From the NCBI RefSeq assembly GCF_001700435.1, contig NZ_LYPC01000028.1, positions 258,288 through 322,287 on the forward strand: 64,000 bases of DNA, given 5' to 3'. Shown here in pieces: positions 15,405-24,615 of this stretch. The notes beneath the pieces are model-generated. The model was given only the letters and a program-made list of their open reading frames with translations. It was not told the DNA's origin and searched no databases. Numbering within the stretch: position 1 is the stretch's first letter; each line of letters opens with the position of its first letter. The DNA comes from Paenibacillus pectinilyticus. Its GTDB lineage: Bacteria; Bacillota; Bacilli; Paenibacillales; NBRC-103111. The position numbers and the translations under genes are program-made.

Positions 15405-16595
15405 CTAATAGCGGTGCCGCATGAGCGGATTTAACGCCTCGACTCGTTCTCCATTTCGCACATATACACGCGCAACACGGTGTGAAATCATACAGATGAT
15501 TTCATAATTGATCGTACCGAGCTGGTCAGCAACATCTTCCGCCGAAATTCGCTCTCCGTCTTGCTCCCCGATGAGGACAACCTCATCTAACGCCTCCACA
15601 TCCGGCACATCCGACACGTTGATCATACATTGATCCATGCAAATTCTACCGACGATCGGCACTCTTTTGCCGCGAACCAATACCTCTGCTTTACCTGAAA
15701 GCATCCGCGAATACCCATCCGCATAGCCGATTGGCAATGTCCCGATTTGCTCATCACCCTTGGTATGATAAATCGTTCCATAGCTTACGCCCGAGCCTGC
15801 TGGCAGCGTTTTGAGATGCACAATGCCTGTTTTGAGACTCAGCACCGGCTTCAACTCAATCTTCGTTTGGTCCACATCTGCGGAAGGATACAGCCCATAC
15901 ATCGAGATCCCTAGACGCACCATCGAATAGGTCAAACCAGGTAGATCAATCGCCGCCGCGCTATTGCCCGCATGAATATAAGGAAAGCTCACGCCTTTAT
16001 CCGTAAAATAGCTCACGATCCGCTCAAACCGGCCGTATTGCTCCAGCGTATAGCTTTTATCCACTTCATCTGCATTGGCATAATGGGTAAAAAGACCCTC
16101 CACTTCCACATTGGACAGCGTTAGCGCTTCCTCGATAAAAGGGATCGCATCCGCTTCCGTATGCAGCCCGAGCCTGCCCATACCGGTATCCAGCTTGATA
16201 TGAATTTTCAGCTTTTTCTGTGCTGCGTTCTCCAGCTTACGTCCTTGCTCACAGAGCGCTTCCAATACATCGCGGCTATAGACGGCAATCGTCACATCCA
16301 GCTCTCGCGCACGATTAATCCCTTCTGGCGGCGTGTAGCCGAGAACGAGAATGGGTGCAGTTATCCCTGCATTGCGAAGCTCCAAGGCTTCATCGAAGAA
16401 AGCCACGCCCAAATAGTCCACACCCGCGGAGAGCACCTCTTTGGCTACTTCTACAGCCCCGTGTCCGTAAGCATCCGCTTTAACGACTGCCATCTGCTTC
16501 ATGCCAGCAGGCAGTACCTTCTGAAACTGCTCTATGTTGCTGCGCAGCGCATCTAACGATATTTCCACCCACGTGGGACGATAAAAAGCATCCAC
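15405..16595 (-). CDS. alr: Alanine racemase
   Basis: 396 residues, full length. The PLP lysine is in MAVVKADAYGHGAVEVA near residue 39, and the second catalytic residue, Tyr, is in GSGVSYGTIY near residue 270. RICMDQCMINVSD is also conserved. It supplies D-alanine for peptidoglycan and may also influence germination through spore-associated racemase. It lies between a SEC-C protein and the antitoxin gene, with about 214 bases to the latter. That gap has AT-rich sequence with a TATAAT-like element but no gene. Confidence 0.98.
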   Translation of the reverse strand: MDAFYRPTWVEISLDALRSNIEQFQKVLPAGMKQMAVVKADAYGHGAVEVAKEVLSAGVDYLGVAFFDEALELRNAGITAPILVLGYTPPEGINRARELDVTIAVYSRDVLEALCEQGRKLENAAQKKLKIHIKLDTGMGRLGLHTEADAIPFIEEALTLSNVEVEGLFTHYANADEVDKSYTLEQYGRFERIVSYFTDKGVSFPYIHAGNSAAAIDLPGLTYSMVRLGISMYGLYPSADVDQTKIELKPVLSLKTGIVHLKTLPAGSGVSYGTIYHTKGDEQIGTLPIGYADGYSRMLSGKAEVLVRGKRVPIVGRICMDQCMINVSDVPDVEALDEVVLIGEQDGERISAEDVADQLGTINYEIICMISHRVARVYVRNGERVEALNPLMRHRY

Positions 16596-16618
16596 AAGCG
16601 TTCACCTCTTCTATCTAA

Positions 16619-17953
16619 TTACAAACAGCATTTTTTATATTTCTTGCCACTGCCGCATGGGCACGGCTCATTACGTCCGATTTTAGGCTCGGATACAGCT
16701 GGTACAGCCGTCACATTCCCAATTACATACGCCGTCTCGTTCACGAAATAGCGGAAAACGCGATTACCAGACTCTAGTACCGTCATGTTAACCGGCTGTC
16801 TTTCAAAAGCATACTTCATTTCAGCATCTGGTAGATACACTGCATGGATTAATCCGAAACGAACCATGACCGTAGCTACGGCGTGTAAAAATACATCATT
16901 GCTGGTGTTCAGCAGAATCCCCGAATCTTTATGCGTCTGCCATTCGTGTCTCACATTGTGTTCCTTGCCAACAGGCCAGCTCGCTAGCACACTTGCGGTT
17001 GCTCTTCTCCATGCCTGAATATCCTCCGGGCGACCACCTTCGTTAACTTCCTCCAGGATCCCCCAAGCTAACTTGTTCCAAAGTGTATCCAAAAGGAGAA
17101 CTGCCTGTTCCTGCTCGGATAGCGCCAAATAAGTAGCCAGCCGCTGCTTATTGACCTTAAGCTGTGTACCTTCTTCTGTTATGCCAAGTACTAGCGCAAC
17201 ATAGAAAAAGAATTGATAAACTGGCTCTTGATCTTGATTCAAAGTTGGCTTACGGAAAAGCTGCAAGTTCAGCTGCTCATCAAACGCTTTCCAGAACTTA
17301 CGAGGCATATGTTTGCGCGCAGCGGATAGTTTGATATCTTTACTATTTTGAACAGCTTCCAAGTAGGCATTAAATTCCGCAACAATCGGTGGAACAGGTG
17401 TCCGCCCATCCATCCACAGTTGAAGCAGTTTCGGATCCACCACAAGAGGCTGCAACTTCTGCTTCTTCGAGGATTTCTTTTCGGATGAAAGGAGCTCGCT
17501 TATATCATTTGAATTAAACCAACGCTCCAAAGCGTAGTCACTGCTTGCCTTCATATATTGATCAAAGCGCTCTATGAAATACGCTTTATGCTTACATACC
17601 TCGTTCAGTTCGGCAAATTGATCCTTCGAAATGCGAGCTGTTTGCAGAAGATATTGCACCCATCTTTTCATTGAAGTCAAATTTGCACTAATATCCGACT
17701 CTGTACTATTTAGAATGTGGCTGATCGAGAAACGACCTAAGAAATCAACAAACGTTTCACCTTGCAGATCTTCATAACTAATTTCATAACGAACGAAATA
17801 CTCCGTTGTTACAAAAGATATGCGATCCACATGCTTTTGAATGGTTTCTGCTTTTAATTTACCTTCCTCCGTCAAATACGCCTGGAAGGCAATCATCTCA
17901 TTTTCCCAGAACAGCAGCTGCTCTTCCCATGTTAACTTTTCAATTGTTTTCAT
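16619..17953 (-). CDS. SEC-C motif protein of unknown function
   Basis: About 444 residues ending in a SEC-C zinc motif, [18 protein letters not shown], the metal-binding tail found at the end of SecA and many unrelated proteins. The first 400 residues are helical without a recognised domain; an [12 protein letters not shown] region and a Lys-rich linker ([11 protein letters not shown]) lie near residues 140-160. The frame opens at a GTG at 17962, but GGAGTG six bases before the ATG at 17953 decides the start. It is inserted between the YdcC-like lipoprotein and alr, which are adjacent in B. subtilis, so it is an addition to that conserved block. Confidence 0.8.
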   Translation of the reverse strand: MKTIEKLTWEEQLLFWENEMIAFQAYLTEEGKLKAETIQKHVDRISFVTTEYFVRYEISYEDLQGETFVDFLGRFSISHILNSTESDISANLTSMKRWVQYLLQTARISKDQFAELNEVCKHKAYFIERFDQYMKASSDYALERWFNSNDISELLSSEKKSSKKQKLQPLVVDPKLLQLWMDGRTPVPPIVAEFNAYLEAVQNSKDIKLSAARKHMPRKFWKAFDEQLNLQLFRKPTLNQDQEPVYQFFFYVALVLGITEEGTQLKVNKQRLATYLALSEQEQAVLLLDTLWNKLAWGILEEVNEGGRPEDIQAWRRATASVLASWPVGKEHNVRHEWQTHKDSGILLNTSNDVFLHAVATVMVRFGLIHAVYLPDAEMKYAFERQPVNMTVLESGNRVFRYFVNETAYVIGNVTAVPAVSEPKIGRNEPCPCGSGKKYKKCCL

Positions 17954-18071
17954 CTCAAACACTCCAATTATCTATTCGCTCCAAAGTTGCATTATACCAA
18001 AAAAACCGCCGTTCGTGGGAGTTGGTTAAATCTTCTTGTCATTTTTTTCTGAAATGAGAGGGATAAAAAGC

Positions 18072-18103
18072 AAAAAAAGGCACCTGCACCTAAGTGCAGA
18101 GCC
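18072..18103 (-). terminator. Terminator after the YdcC-like lipoprotein gene
   Basis: GGCACCTGCAC (18079-18089) pairs with GTGCAGAGCC (18094-18103) around a short loop; seven T follow on the minus strand. Confidence 0.85.
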
Positions 18104-18125
18104 TCTCTTTACACAGCATATTTGA

Positions 18126-19412
18126 TTATTTACCGGACTGTCCATCCGTTGCCATCGCGACTTGAATCATTTCATTCGTTGGCATATCGCCAGTGAACAT
18201 ACGGAACTCGACGCCATCGTTCGTCCAAGTAAGTGTTCTAGCTCCATCCTTCGATTCATCACCTGTGAGAACCCCAATCGTAAATCCGAGATCTACAATG
18301 TCGCCTGGCTGCAGCGCTACGGATTTGGCTTGAGGTCTAACCTCAACCAGATTAAAGCTATATTTCCCTTTGTATCTCAAAAGGACAGCGGCATCCTCGC
18401 CGAGCTTCATATCGCTAATATCTTGTTTCACGACATCCTTAGGCAGGTAATACGGTTCAACAATACCAACGCTTTGCGCTTTGGTTGTTGTTGGTGCTGT
18501 TTTCGTCGTGTCTGTTTTCGTTGTTCCTGAAGTTGTTCCTGAAGTTGTTCCTGAAGCAGTGGTTCCTGTTGCTGCTGTACCGGTAGTACTTTTAGTCCCT
18601 GTGGTGCCTGTAGTGGCTCCAGCAGTAGCTCCCTTAGTGCCAGTGGTTTGGTCGGATTGTCCACCTGTGGCGGACAGATTTTTGTCCGTTACCGTCTTGT
18701 CGCCAGTTGCAGCTGGGTGATCCGCATCCGTCACTGCTACATCGGACATCGTAGGCATCGTTTGTGTAGCATTAAAGCTCGTCATGTTACGCTCCATTTG
18801 GAAGTAATCCTTATCGAACTTCGCATCGAATTCAAAATGTGTAAAGTTCACCTGCACGAGCACATTCTGATTCGCATCGGATACCTGAACTTGTGTAGGT
18901 GCGAGTGATTTCTTATTCAGCCAAATCTTCTGGCGGGACAGCTGTTCATTTTGATAATTCGCAGCCACATCGAACACATAAGCATCCTTGTCCGTCGTGA
19001 ACTGGCGATCCTTGTCCGCGATAATACTTTTCGCTAAAGATTGGAAGAGATACACTTGACCTTGATTCTCCGGCCAGTCACTTTGGAAACGGAAGCTCTT
19101 CTTCAAATGCGGTGTTAACACGAACACGCCTTCTTCATTACGTAAAACAATTTGAGTAACATCCTTCGTTGCATTCGTAAGGGAGATCCGATAGAAATGA
19201 TCTGGCGAGTACGCCACCTCAACTTGATACTCCTGAGGCTGTTGCCCCGTATTCAGAATCATGCTGCCTGATGCTTGATAGCTGCTCGACTTGCCCATCA
19301 CATGATCCAAATCCTTTACGATAGATCCTGCATCCTTTTTACCCATCCCGCATCCTGCGAGAACCAATGCTACGCACATTACCACTGCTACCATCCATGT
19401 GACCCGGCGCAT
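18126..19412 (-). CDS. YdcC/LolA-like sporulation lipoprotein
   Basis: 428 residues. The signal sequence ends in LVLAGCG, a lipobox. The first half reads like a LolA-type half-barrel that may carry lipid (GSMILNTGQQPQEYQVEVAY, VFVLTPHLKKSFRFQSDWPE). In B. subtilis YdcC, encoded just before alr, belongs to this group and is produced in sporulation. Here a linker of about 90 residues made of Thr, Gly, Ala and Ser (near residues 235-325) separates it from a C-terminal domain with EPYYLPKDVV and LTWTNDGVEFRMF, like DUF4367-type domains. GAGGGG eight bases before the ATG supports the start. The linker is longer than I would expect for a close YdcC orthologue. Confidence 0.8.
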   Translation of the reverse strand: MRRVTWMVAVVMCVALVLAGCGMGKKDAGSIVKDLDHVMGKSSSYQASGSMILNTGQQPQEYQVEVAYSPDHFYRISLTNATKDVTQIVLRNEEGVFVLTPHLKKSFRFQSDWPENQGQVYLFQSLAKSIIADKDRQFTTDKDAYVFDVAANYQNEQLSRQKIWLNKKSLAPTQVQVSDANQNVLVQVNFTHFEFDAKFDKDYFQMERNMTSFNATQTMPTMSDVAVTDADHPAATGDKTVTDKNLSATGGQSDQTTGTKGATAGATTGTTGTKSTTGTAATGTTASGTTSGTTSGTTKTDTTKTAPTTTKAQSVGIVEPYYLPKDVVKQDISDMKLGEDAAVLLRYKGKYSFNLVEVRPQAKSVALQPGDIVDLGFTIGVLTGDESKDGARTLTWTNDGVEFRMFTGDMPTNEMIQVAMATDGQSGK

Positions 19413-19509
19413 TCGATCATCCCCTCACTCATGATTAACATCAACATAGTACATGCATATGAGGGGACTTGTTCGATTATGCAGCCAAGCTACCAGCTTG
19501 ACCGCAAAT

Positions 19510-20055
19510 TTAAAAATTAACCTCTGCATCCTGCAGTAAAGGATGTTTTTCATCTTTCACTGATAAAATAGGACTGCTCGTTGGCCACGTAATGCCGATT
19601 GCTGGATCACTCCACAGAATCCCTCGGTCATGCGCAGGGGAATAGTAACTATCCACCTTATATTGTACCTGTGTCCGCGGCTCTAACGTGCAAAAGCCAT
19701 GGGCAAAGCCCTGCGGAACAAGCAATTGCTGCTTATTTGCGGCGCTAAGCGTAACACCCACCCACTTCCCAAACGTGGGAGAGCTTGGACGAATGTCCAC
19801 CGCCACATCATAAATCGCTCCTGCTATGACCCTGACAAGTTTCGTTTGTGCATGAGGGTTCAACTGATAATGCAGCCCGCGCAGCACGCCAACCTCTTCG
19901 GAGAGCGAATGATTATCCTGTACAAAAGAAATCGATATCCCTAGCGCTGCCAGCTTCGCAGCATGATAACTTTCCATGAAAAAACCCCGATGGTCCGCAT
20001 GGACATCAGGTTCTATCATAACAAGCCCTTTTAACGCAGTTGTTGTAATCTTCAT
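19510..20055 (-). CDS. rfbC: dTDP-4-dehydrorhamnose 3,5-epimerase family
   Basis: 181 residues, the usual RmlC length, one cupin domain. Catalytic His is in GVLRGLHYQ and the acid/base Tyr region in VQYKVDSYYSPAHDRGI; VPQGFAHGF is the family signature. The frame runs 19 codons further upstream, but the ATG at 20055 after GAGGTG gives the canonical N-terminus. The partners RmlA, RmlB and RmlD for dTDP-rhamnose are not beside it. An RmlD-like reductase lies about 11 kb away but is in an apparent UDP-sugar pathway. It may serve the polysaccharide locus on its right. Confidence 0.93.
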   Translation of the reverse strand: MKITTTALKGLVMIEPDVHADHRGFFMESYHAAKLAALGISISFVQDNHSLSEEVGVLRGLHYQLNPHAQTKLVRVIAGAIYDVAVDIRPSSPTFGKWVGVTLSAANKQQLLVPQGFAHGFCTLEPRTQVQYKVDSYYSPAHDRGILWSDPAIGITWPTSSPILSVKDEKHPLLQDAEVNF

Positions 20056-20277
20056 CCTCCTATCACCTCTAGTGCTAGCGTATGCACGAGGATCATAGAT
20101 TGCCTTGGCCAATGGCCAGAGGTAGTTGCCCTTCCTTTTTACATTGCGTACACGAATATTGTAAATGGTTGCAACGAGTCCATCGCCAAAAAGGCCGCTA
20201 CGAGCTTCTCAGCCCTAGCAGCCATCTTTATTAAGATTTCTTTACATGTATCTACCTACTAGCACTTGCCTCAGGTA

Positions 20278-20403
20278 CTACCACATATACACGATACCCG
20301 CGATAATGCCCACCCAGATCAGGGAACCGAACAGGACACCGATTATCAAGCCTTTGCCGATCGACAAATGATCATCCTGGTAAGCGTCTTCATGATCGAT
20401 CAT
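20278..20403 (-). CDS. 41-residue single-span membrane protein
   Basis: The minus-strand frame reads MIDHEDAYQDDHLSIGKG followed by a helix (LIIGVLFGSLIWVGIIAGIVY) and a Trp end. GGGGAGG lies about eight bases before the ATG, one of the best ribosome sites in the window. The acidic N-terminus suggests it stays in the cytoplasm or faces a partner. No family is recognised. It is isolated between rfbC and the polysaccharide initiating transferase. Confidence 0.65.
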   Translation of the reverse strand: MIDHEDAYQDDHLSIGKGLIIGVLFGSLIWVGIIAGIVYMW

Positions 20404-20513
20404 AACCAAAACCTCCCCGCCTACTCAGTATATGCAATAGTATGGGGAAAATGTTGGCGAAACATGCAGGTGATTGTAAAAAAATTTCATGTAAGACATT
20501 TCGAAATGCTTTC

Positions 20514-21920
20514 TCAATAGGCATTCTTGTTTATAAAACCATTCATAACCGTTCTCCAAATGATTTTGATATCAAAAAGAAAAGTCCAATTTTCAATATA
20601 GAAAATATCGTGCTTAATCCGTTCCTCGATCGACGTATCGCCACGTAAGCCGTTGCTCTGCGCCCATCCTGTAATTCCAGGCCTAATGTGATGCTTCACC
20701 ATATATTTCGGCACTTCTTCCTTAAATTGTTCCACGAAAAATGGCCGCTCCGGCCGTGGCCCCACCACACTCATATGCCCGAATAGCACATTGAAGAATT
20801 GAGGCAGCTCGTCGAGACTCGTTTTACGCAGGAACGTGCCGACCTTCGTCCGCCGCGGATCATTCTCAATCGTCCACTCCGTGTTAGCGACGGCTTCTCC
20901 AAGCACCTTCATGCTACGGAACTTGTACATCATGAAACGTCTGCGGTTCAGCCCCACGCGCTCTTGCTTGAAAATGATGGGACCCTGGGACGTGAATTTG
21001 ATCGCGATCGCGGCGCCCAGCATGACTGGCATCGTTATTACGATCGCTATCGTGGCAAAAACAATGTCGAAAGCTCGCTTGAACAATCGATTCCTAAACT
21101 CATCTAATGGAATATCACGAACGTTAATCAGCGGCATATCCGCAAAATTATCAAAATAAGGCCTGGAAGGGAGGAAATCGTAAAAGTCTGGAATGATAAG
21201 TGTTTTAACTCCTATTTTTTCACAAACATTAATGATACTGCCGAATTTTTGATGGGCATCCAGAGGAAGCGCGATAATAACCTCATCCACGATGCGATCA
21301 TTCAAAATCGTCTCAAGCTCGTCTATTTTTCCAATAATCGGTTTGTAATTCTGATACGGCAATTCATGCTTCTCCTGATAATCATCCAGGAATCCAACCA
21401 CTTCATAGCCCAGTTCTGGATGCTGTTTAAGCTTCGTATAAAACTTGCGTCCCAGTGAACCGGCTCCAAGAATGAGGATGAACTGCTTATTGTAGCCCTT
21501 TTGGCGGGCACGTTTAAGTGAAATCTTGATCATATAGCGATAAAAGCTGATAAGCAGGATGTTATTGACTAAGAATAGTAACAGATAAGACCGTGAAACA
21601 TCGACTTCTTTTAAAATAAAAAGAACACTGAGCAGCATCAACAGGCTGAACGTATGGACTTGAATGATTTTCAAAACCTCGAACGAGAACTGCTTTCTAC
21701 GCTTAGGTGTATAGAAATTCACTAAATAGCTGATAAAAATCGCAATAATCGCATAAGCTACGCTCCACATCACGTAGTGTTTAAATGGCAGCGGGGGGCC
21801 GTATGGAATCCATCCGCTTTTGAATTTCAACCACCACGACAATAGAAATACGATTTGGATGCATATAAAATCAGCTAATGCGTATAGTTGGGTCAAGAAT
21901 CCTTGACTCTGACGGATCAA
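20514..21920 (-). CDS. Undecaprenyl-phosphate sugar phosphotransferase (WcaJ/WbaP type)
   Basis: 468 residues. Four to five N-terminal membrane helices are followed by a CoA_binding_3 domain (LILGAGSLGRKFYTKLKQ), another membrane helix (VFATIAIVITMPVMLGAA) and the catalytic bacterial sugar transferase domain with GPIIFKQERVGLNRRRF, KVGTFLRKTSLDELPQFFNV and MSVVGPRPERP. It should load the first sugar phosphate onto undecaprenyl phosphate to start a repeat unit. It starts with TTG at 21920, seven bases after GAGGTG. It is the last gene in the minus-strand direction of the polysaccharide cluster. Confidence 0.93.
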   Translation of the reverse strand: MIRQSQGFLTQLYALADFICIQIVFLLSWWLKFKSGWIPYGPPLPFKHYVMWSVAYAIIAIFISYLVNFYTPKRRKQFSFEVLKIIQVHTFSLLMLLSVLFILKEVDVSRSYLLLFLVNNILLISFYRYMIKISLKRARQKGYNKQFILILGAGSLGRKFYTKLKQHPELGYEVVGFLDDYQEKHELPYQNYKPIIGKIDELETILNDRIVDEVIIALPLDAHQKFGSIINVCEKIGVKTLIIPDFYDFLPSRPYFDNFADMPLINVRDIPLDEFRNRLFKRAFDIVFATIAIVITMPVMLGAAIAIKFTSQGPIIFKQERVGLNRRRFMMYKFRSMKVLGEAVANTEWTIENDPRRTKVGTFLRKTSLDELPQFFNVLFGHMSVVGPRPERPFFVEQFKEEVPKYMVKHHIRPGITGWAQSNGLRGDTSIEERIKHDIFYIENWTFLFDIKIIWRTVMNGFINKNAY

Positions 21921-21981
21921 ACGGGATCACCTCGCTGGACGTAATTTATTTCTAGCTAGTGACAGTGCGAATTTCACTCAT

Positions 21982-22629
21982 TTACTTAAGTACACTTTGT
22001 TGAATCAAGTACGCAATAATGGACTCAGCTGTTTCTTTTAACGTGTACTTTTCAGTATCAATACTAAGTTCTGGCGAGCTTGGTGTCTCATAAGGAGCAG
22101 AAATGCCTGTAAAATCTTTGATTTCTCCATTTCGAGCTTTTTTGTAAAGACCTTTCGGATCGCGTTTTTCGCAAACCTCTAATGAGCAGTTCACGTAAAT
22201 TTCGATAAATTCACCTACTGAAAACAAGTTTCTTGCCATCTGGCGATCTGATTCATAGGGCGAGATGAATGCAGTTAATACAAGGATTCCCGCATCAACG
22301 AATAGTTTGGAAACTTCTCCGATCCTGCGAATATTCTCTTTTCGATCTTCAGCACTAAAGCTTAAATTCTTATTAAGACCTAATCGAATATTATCACCGT
22401 CTAAAATATAAGTCCGTATGCCTTTTGTATAGAGCAGCTTTTCTACTTCATTAGCCAAAGCGGACTTTCCAGAACCAGATAAACCTGTGAACCACAATAC
22501 ACAACTTTTGTGTTGATTAAGTTCGCGACGATCTTGTTTATTAATCGTTGAGCTTTGGAGAGTTAAGTTGTTGTGCAAAAGCTCTATGGTACTTTCCCCC
22601 CAACATTTGTATTGCCTATAGAATATCAT
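21982..22629 (-). CDS. cysC: Adenylylsulfate (APS) kinase
   Basis: 215 residues. Walker A is in [16 protein letters not shown], the APS-binding motif in [26 protein letters not shown], and the mobile lid in [21 protein letters not shown]. It phosphorylates APS to PAPS, the universal sulfate donor. Ten bases separate it from a sulfotransferase gene upstream on the same strand, so it most likely feeds that enzyme and not sulfate assimilation. No ATP sulfurylase is in the window. Start at the ATG at 22629; the ribosome site is weak (TGGAAAA), suggesting coupling to the upstream gene. Confidence 0.95.
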   Translation of the reverse strand: MIFYRQYKCWGESTIELLHNNLTLQSSTINKQDRRELNQHKSCVLWFTGLSGSGKSALANEVEKLLYTKGIRTYILDGDNIRLGLNKNLSFSAEDRKENIRRIGEVSKLFVDAGILVLTAFISPYESDRQMARNLFSVGEFIEIYVNCSLEVCEKRDPKGLYKKARNGEIKDFTGISAPYETPSSPELSIDTEKYTLKETAESIIAYLIQQSVLK

Positions 22630-22639
22630 TTTTCCATTA

Positions 22640-24037
22640 TTACTTGAAAAAAAGTTTCTTAATTGGTAGTAATATTTTTTTTATTTTTAACGAAATAGAT
22701 ATTCTTCTAAGTTCATTAAGTTGATACTTTGTTTCATTCAACTCATTTATCACACTATTCAAATAACCAGTATTTTGGTTGTTATTTTGTATAACATTGC
22801 TTTGTGTTAAGCTCAACTGATTGGTAAGATCATCTAATTGAGCTTGAGTCTTATTTATTTCATTTGTCGCTTCATTAAGTTGAACTTGACTACTATGAAA
22901 TTGTTCCTGTAAATTCTTAATTTCATTTCTTTGTTTTAAGAACTTATCATTTTGATAGGTCAATATAGTTATTAATAAGCCGTCAATAACTTCATTGATA
23001 TCTTGCTTTTTTCGTTCAAATTCTTCGTTTAAACTTTCTAACCATTCAAATCCATCCTGATTTTTTATAAATATTTCAACAAATTTTTGGTTGGACTCTG
23101 AGTAAAGATTGCGGATATGCTGTTTTGTTTTAAATTCTATTGAGTCTATAAATGATATTTCATTAGGAAATCCTTTGAAAAATTCTCCAGAATATCCATC
23201 CATCATAAGTTCTGAAATTTGCTCTTCAGACCAGTTTGGAATTCGGTTTAAAATTCTCTTTGCTCTATGATTTATAGCGCCTAAACCCTCATTGCTCGTT
23301 AAGCTATTATTTGCTTGCAATTCAAAATCAGAGAAATCTAAACAAAGAACATCTCTTAGAAAATCTTCTCTTATATCCCAGCCTTTTTTATATCCTTTAT
23401 AAATTCGTGGATAGAAATTTTCCAGTCCAAAAATGTCAGTGTACATTCTTGAAATCCTAAAATAATCAAACCATGGCTCCCATTTTTCAACATATTCATT
23501 AAGCTCGAAATTGTAAGAAGAGTTAATTTCAAGTGGGCCTCTAATTGCTTGATTATAGTAAGATAAAACTGCTTCATCTTGCCCTCTAAAATATGCAATA
23601 ACCTTTATTTTCACTTGTAGGTCATCACATATTTGTTTTAATTTTATTAAACTTTCAGTCTCTATTTCTATTAGAAAATTATTTTCAAGATATTCGTGTT
23701 TTTTTTGCACAACAGCAATGCAGTATCCAAGAATTGACATATCCTCAACAGATACTATAATTCTTTCTAGATTTAACTCATTTGATTTATTAATTAGATC
23801 TTCAATGACTTTTTTAGTGTTTGAAAAACCATCACTTTTTCTAGAGTTAGCAAAATTGTTCTCTAAATAATCATTATTTAACGCAGTCACAAGCTGATAG
23901 TGAACACATAAAGGCTCTATATAATTCTCATACATGTAGCCATTTTCAATCAATAGCTTCTTATTATGCGCTAAAAAAAACTGCAAAGATGTTGTTCCAG
24001 TTTTAGGAAGTCCAATGTGTAGAAAGATCTCTTTCAT
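22640..24037 (-). CDS. Sulfotransferase with C-terminal coiled coil
   Basis: 465 residues. The N-terminus [19 protein letters not shown] is the 5'-phosphosulfate binding loop of PAPS-dependent sulfotransferases. [12 protein letters not shown] (near residue 105) fits the 3'-phosphate binding Ser region, and [14 protein letters not shown] is a conserved helix of this group. Residues 350-440 form a coiled coil ([20 protein letters not shown], repeated QLN/QLDDL heptads), and the last 20 residues are basic ([14 protein letters not shown]), possibly a membrane or wall anchor. GAGGTG five bases before ATG supports the start. The pairing with cysC and the polysaccharide genes implies sulfation of an exported glycan. 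AT-rich composition suggests transfer. Confidence 0.88.
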   Translation of the reverse strand: MKEIFLHIGLPKTGTTSLQFFLAHNKKLLIENGYMYENYIEPLCVHYQLVTALNNDYLENNFANSRKSDGFSNTKKVIEDLINKSNELNLERIIVSVEDMSILGYCIAVVQKKHEYLENNFLIEIETESLIKLKQICDDLQVKIKVIAYFRGQDEAVLSYYNQAIRGPLEINSSYNFELNEYVEKWEPWFDYFRISRMYTDIFGLENFYPRIYKGYKKGWDIREDFLRDVLCLDFSDFELQANNSLTSNEGLGAINHRAKRILNRIPNWSEEQISELMMDGYSGEFFKGFPNEISFIDSIEFKTKQHIRNLYSESNQKFVEIFIKNQDGFEWLESLNEEFERKKQDINEVIDGLLITILTYQNDKFLKQRNEIKNLQEQFHSSQVQLNEATNEINKTQAQLDDLTNQLSLTQSNVIQNNNQNTGYLNSVINELNETKYQLNELRRISISLKIKKILLPIKKLFFK

Positions 24038-24615
24038 ATATTCACCTCTTGTTGTTATACTTATCTCGCTAGCACGGACTCATATACGGAAAGCATGGAA
24101 ATTATTTTGCAGAAATATTCTATGACTCTATATCTCTTTTTGAAAATATTGTTTTCTTCTAATCTCTACATGCAACAACTTCCCAACTATAATCAAAATC
24201 TTCGGGAAGTCAACTGGATCTATGTGCTTGCTACTCAGCCCTATTCAATCCCCAAGCATCACGACCATCTTCCAATGTGTGATTCTTGAAAAATTCCAAT
24301 GGAGTGAAAATCACAATTTGTTTTCTTGCAATTTTTTAGGTTACTTTCAGAAGTTTTCACCTGTTTTTTTATATAGATGCTCAATAACATCAAGCAAAAA
24401 ATATAATCAACCGATTTTTGTTTAAAGTTAAGAAAAACTTGCTCCCAATCATAGTTTAAAATAACAAACACCGAATTTGTGTTATCTTTATCTTTAGTCT
24501 GTTAGCTCTTCTACATAACCATTGTAGGGTTCAGCAGATATAAATTGAAGGAGAAAAATAATCGTGAGCTACAATTCCAAACCCCATTACTAAAAGCCCA
24601 TCTCCATTTCATAAA
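24038..24615. other. Gene-free AT-rich gap inside the polysaccharide locus
   Basis: 578 bases between the sulfotransferase gene and the double glycosyltransferase. Short frames (for example a 70-residue frame at 24259-24471, minus) lack ribosome sites and family features. It probably holds the sulfotransferase-cysC promoter and the end of the ten-gene operon, but I see no convincing hexamers or hairpin. Confidence 0.5.

Noticed and set aside
20139-20225. 28-residue frame on the minus strand upstream of rfbC
   Set aside because: Weak ribosome site, no hydrophobic or conserved pattern, and no supporting neighbour.
20056-20277. c-di-GMP or other riboswitch in the gap after rfbC
   Set aside because: I compared the stem-like GGCTGCTAGGGCTGAG region with the GEMM pattern and it lacks the core motifs and a terminator.
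24259-24471. 70-residue minus-strand frame in the AT-rich gap
   Set aside because: No ribosome site and no recognisable motif; the AT-rich region yields long frames by chance.
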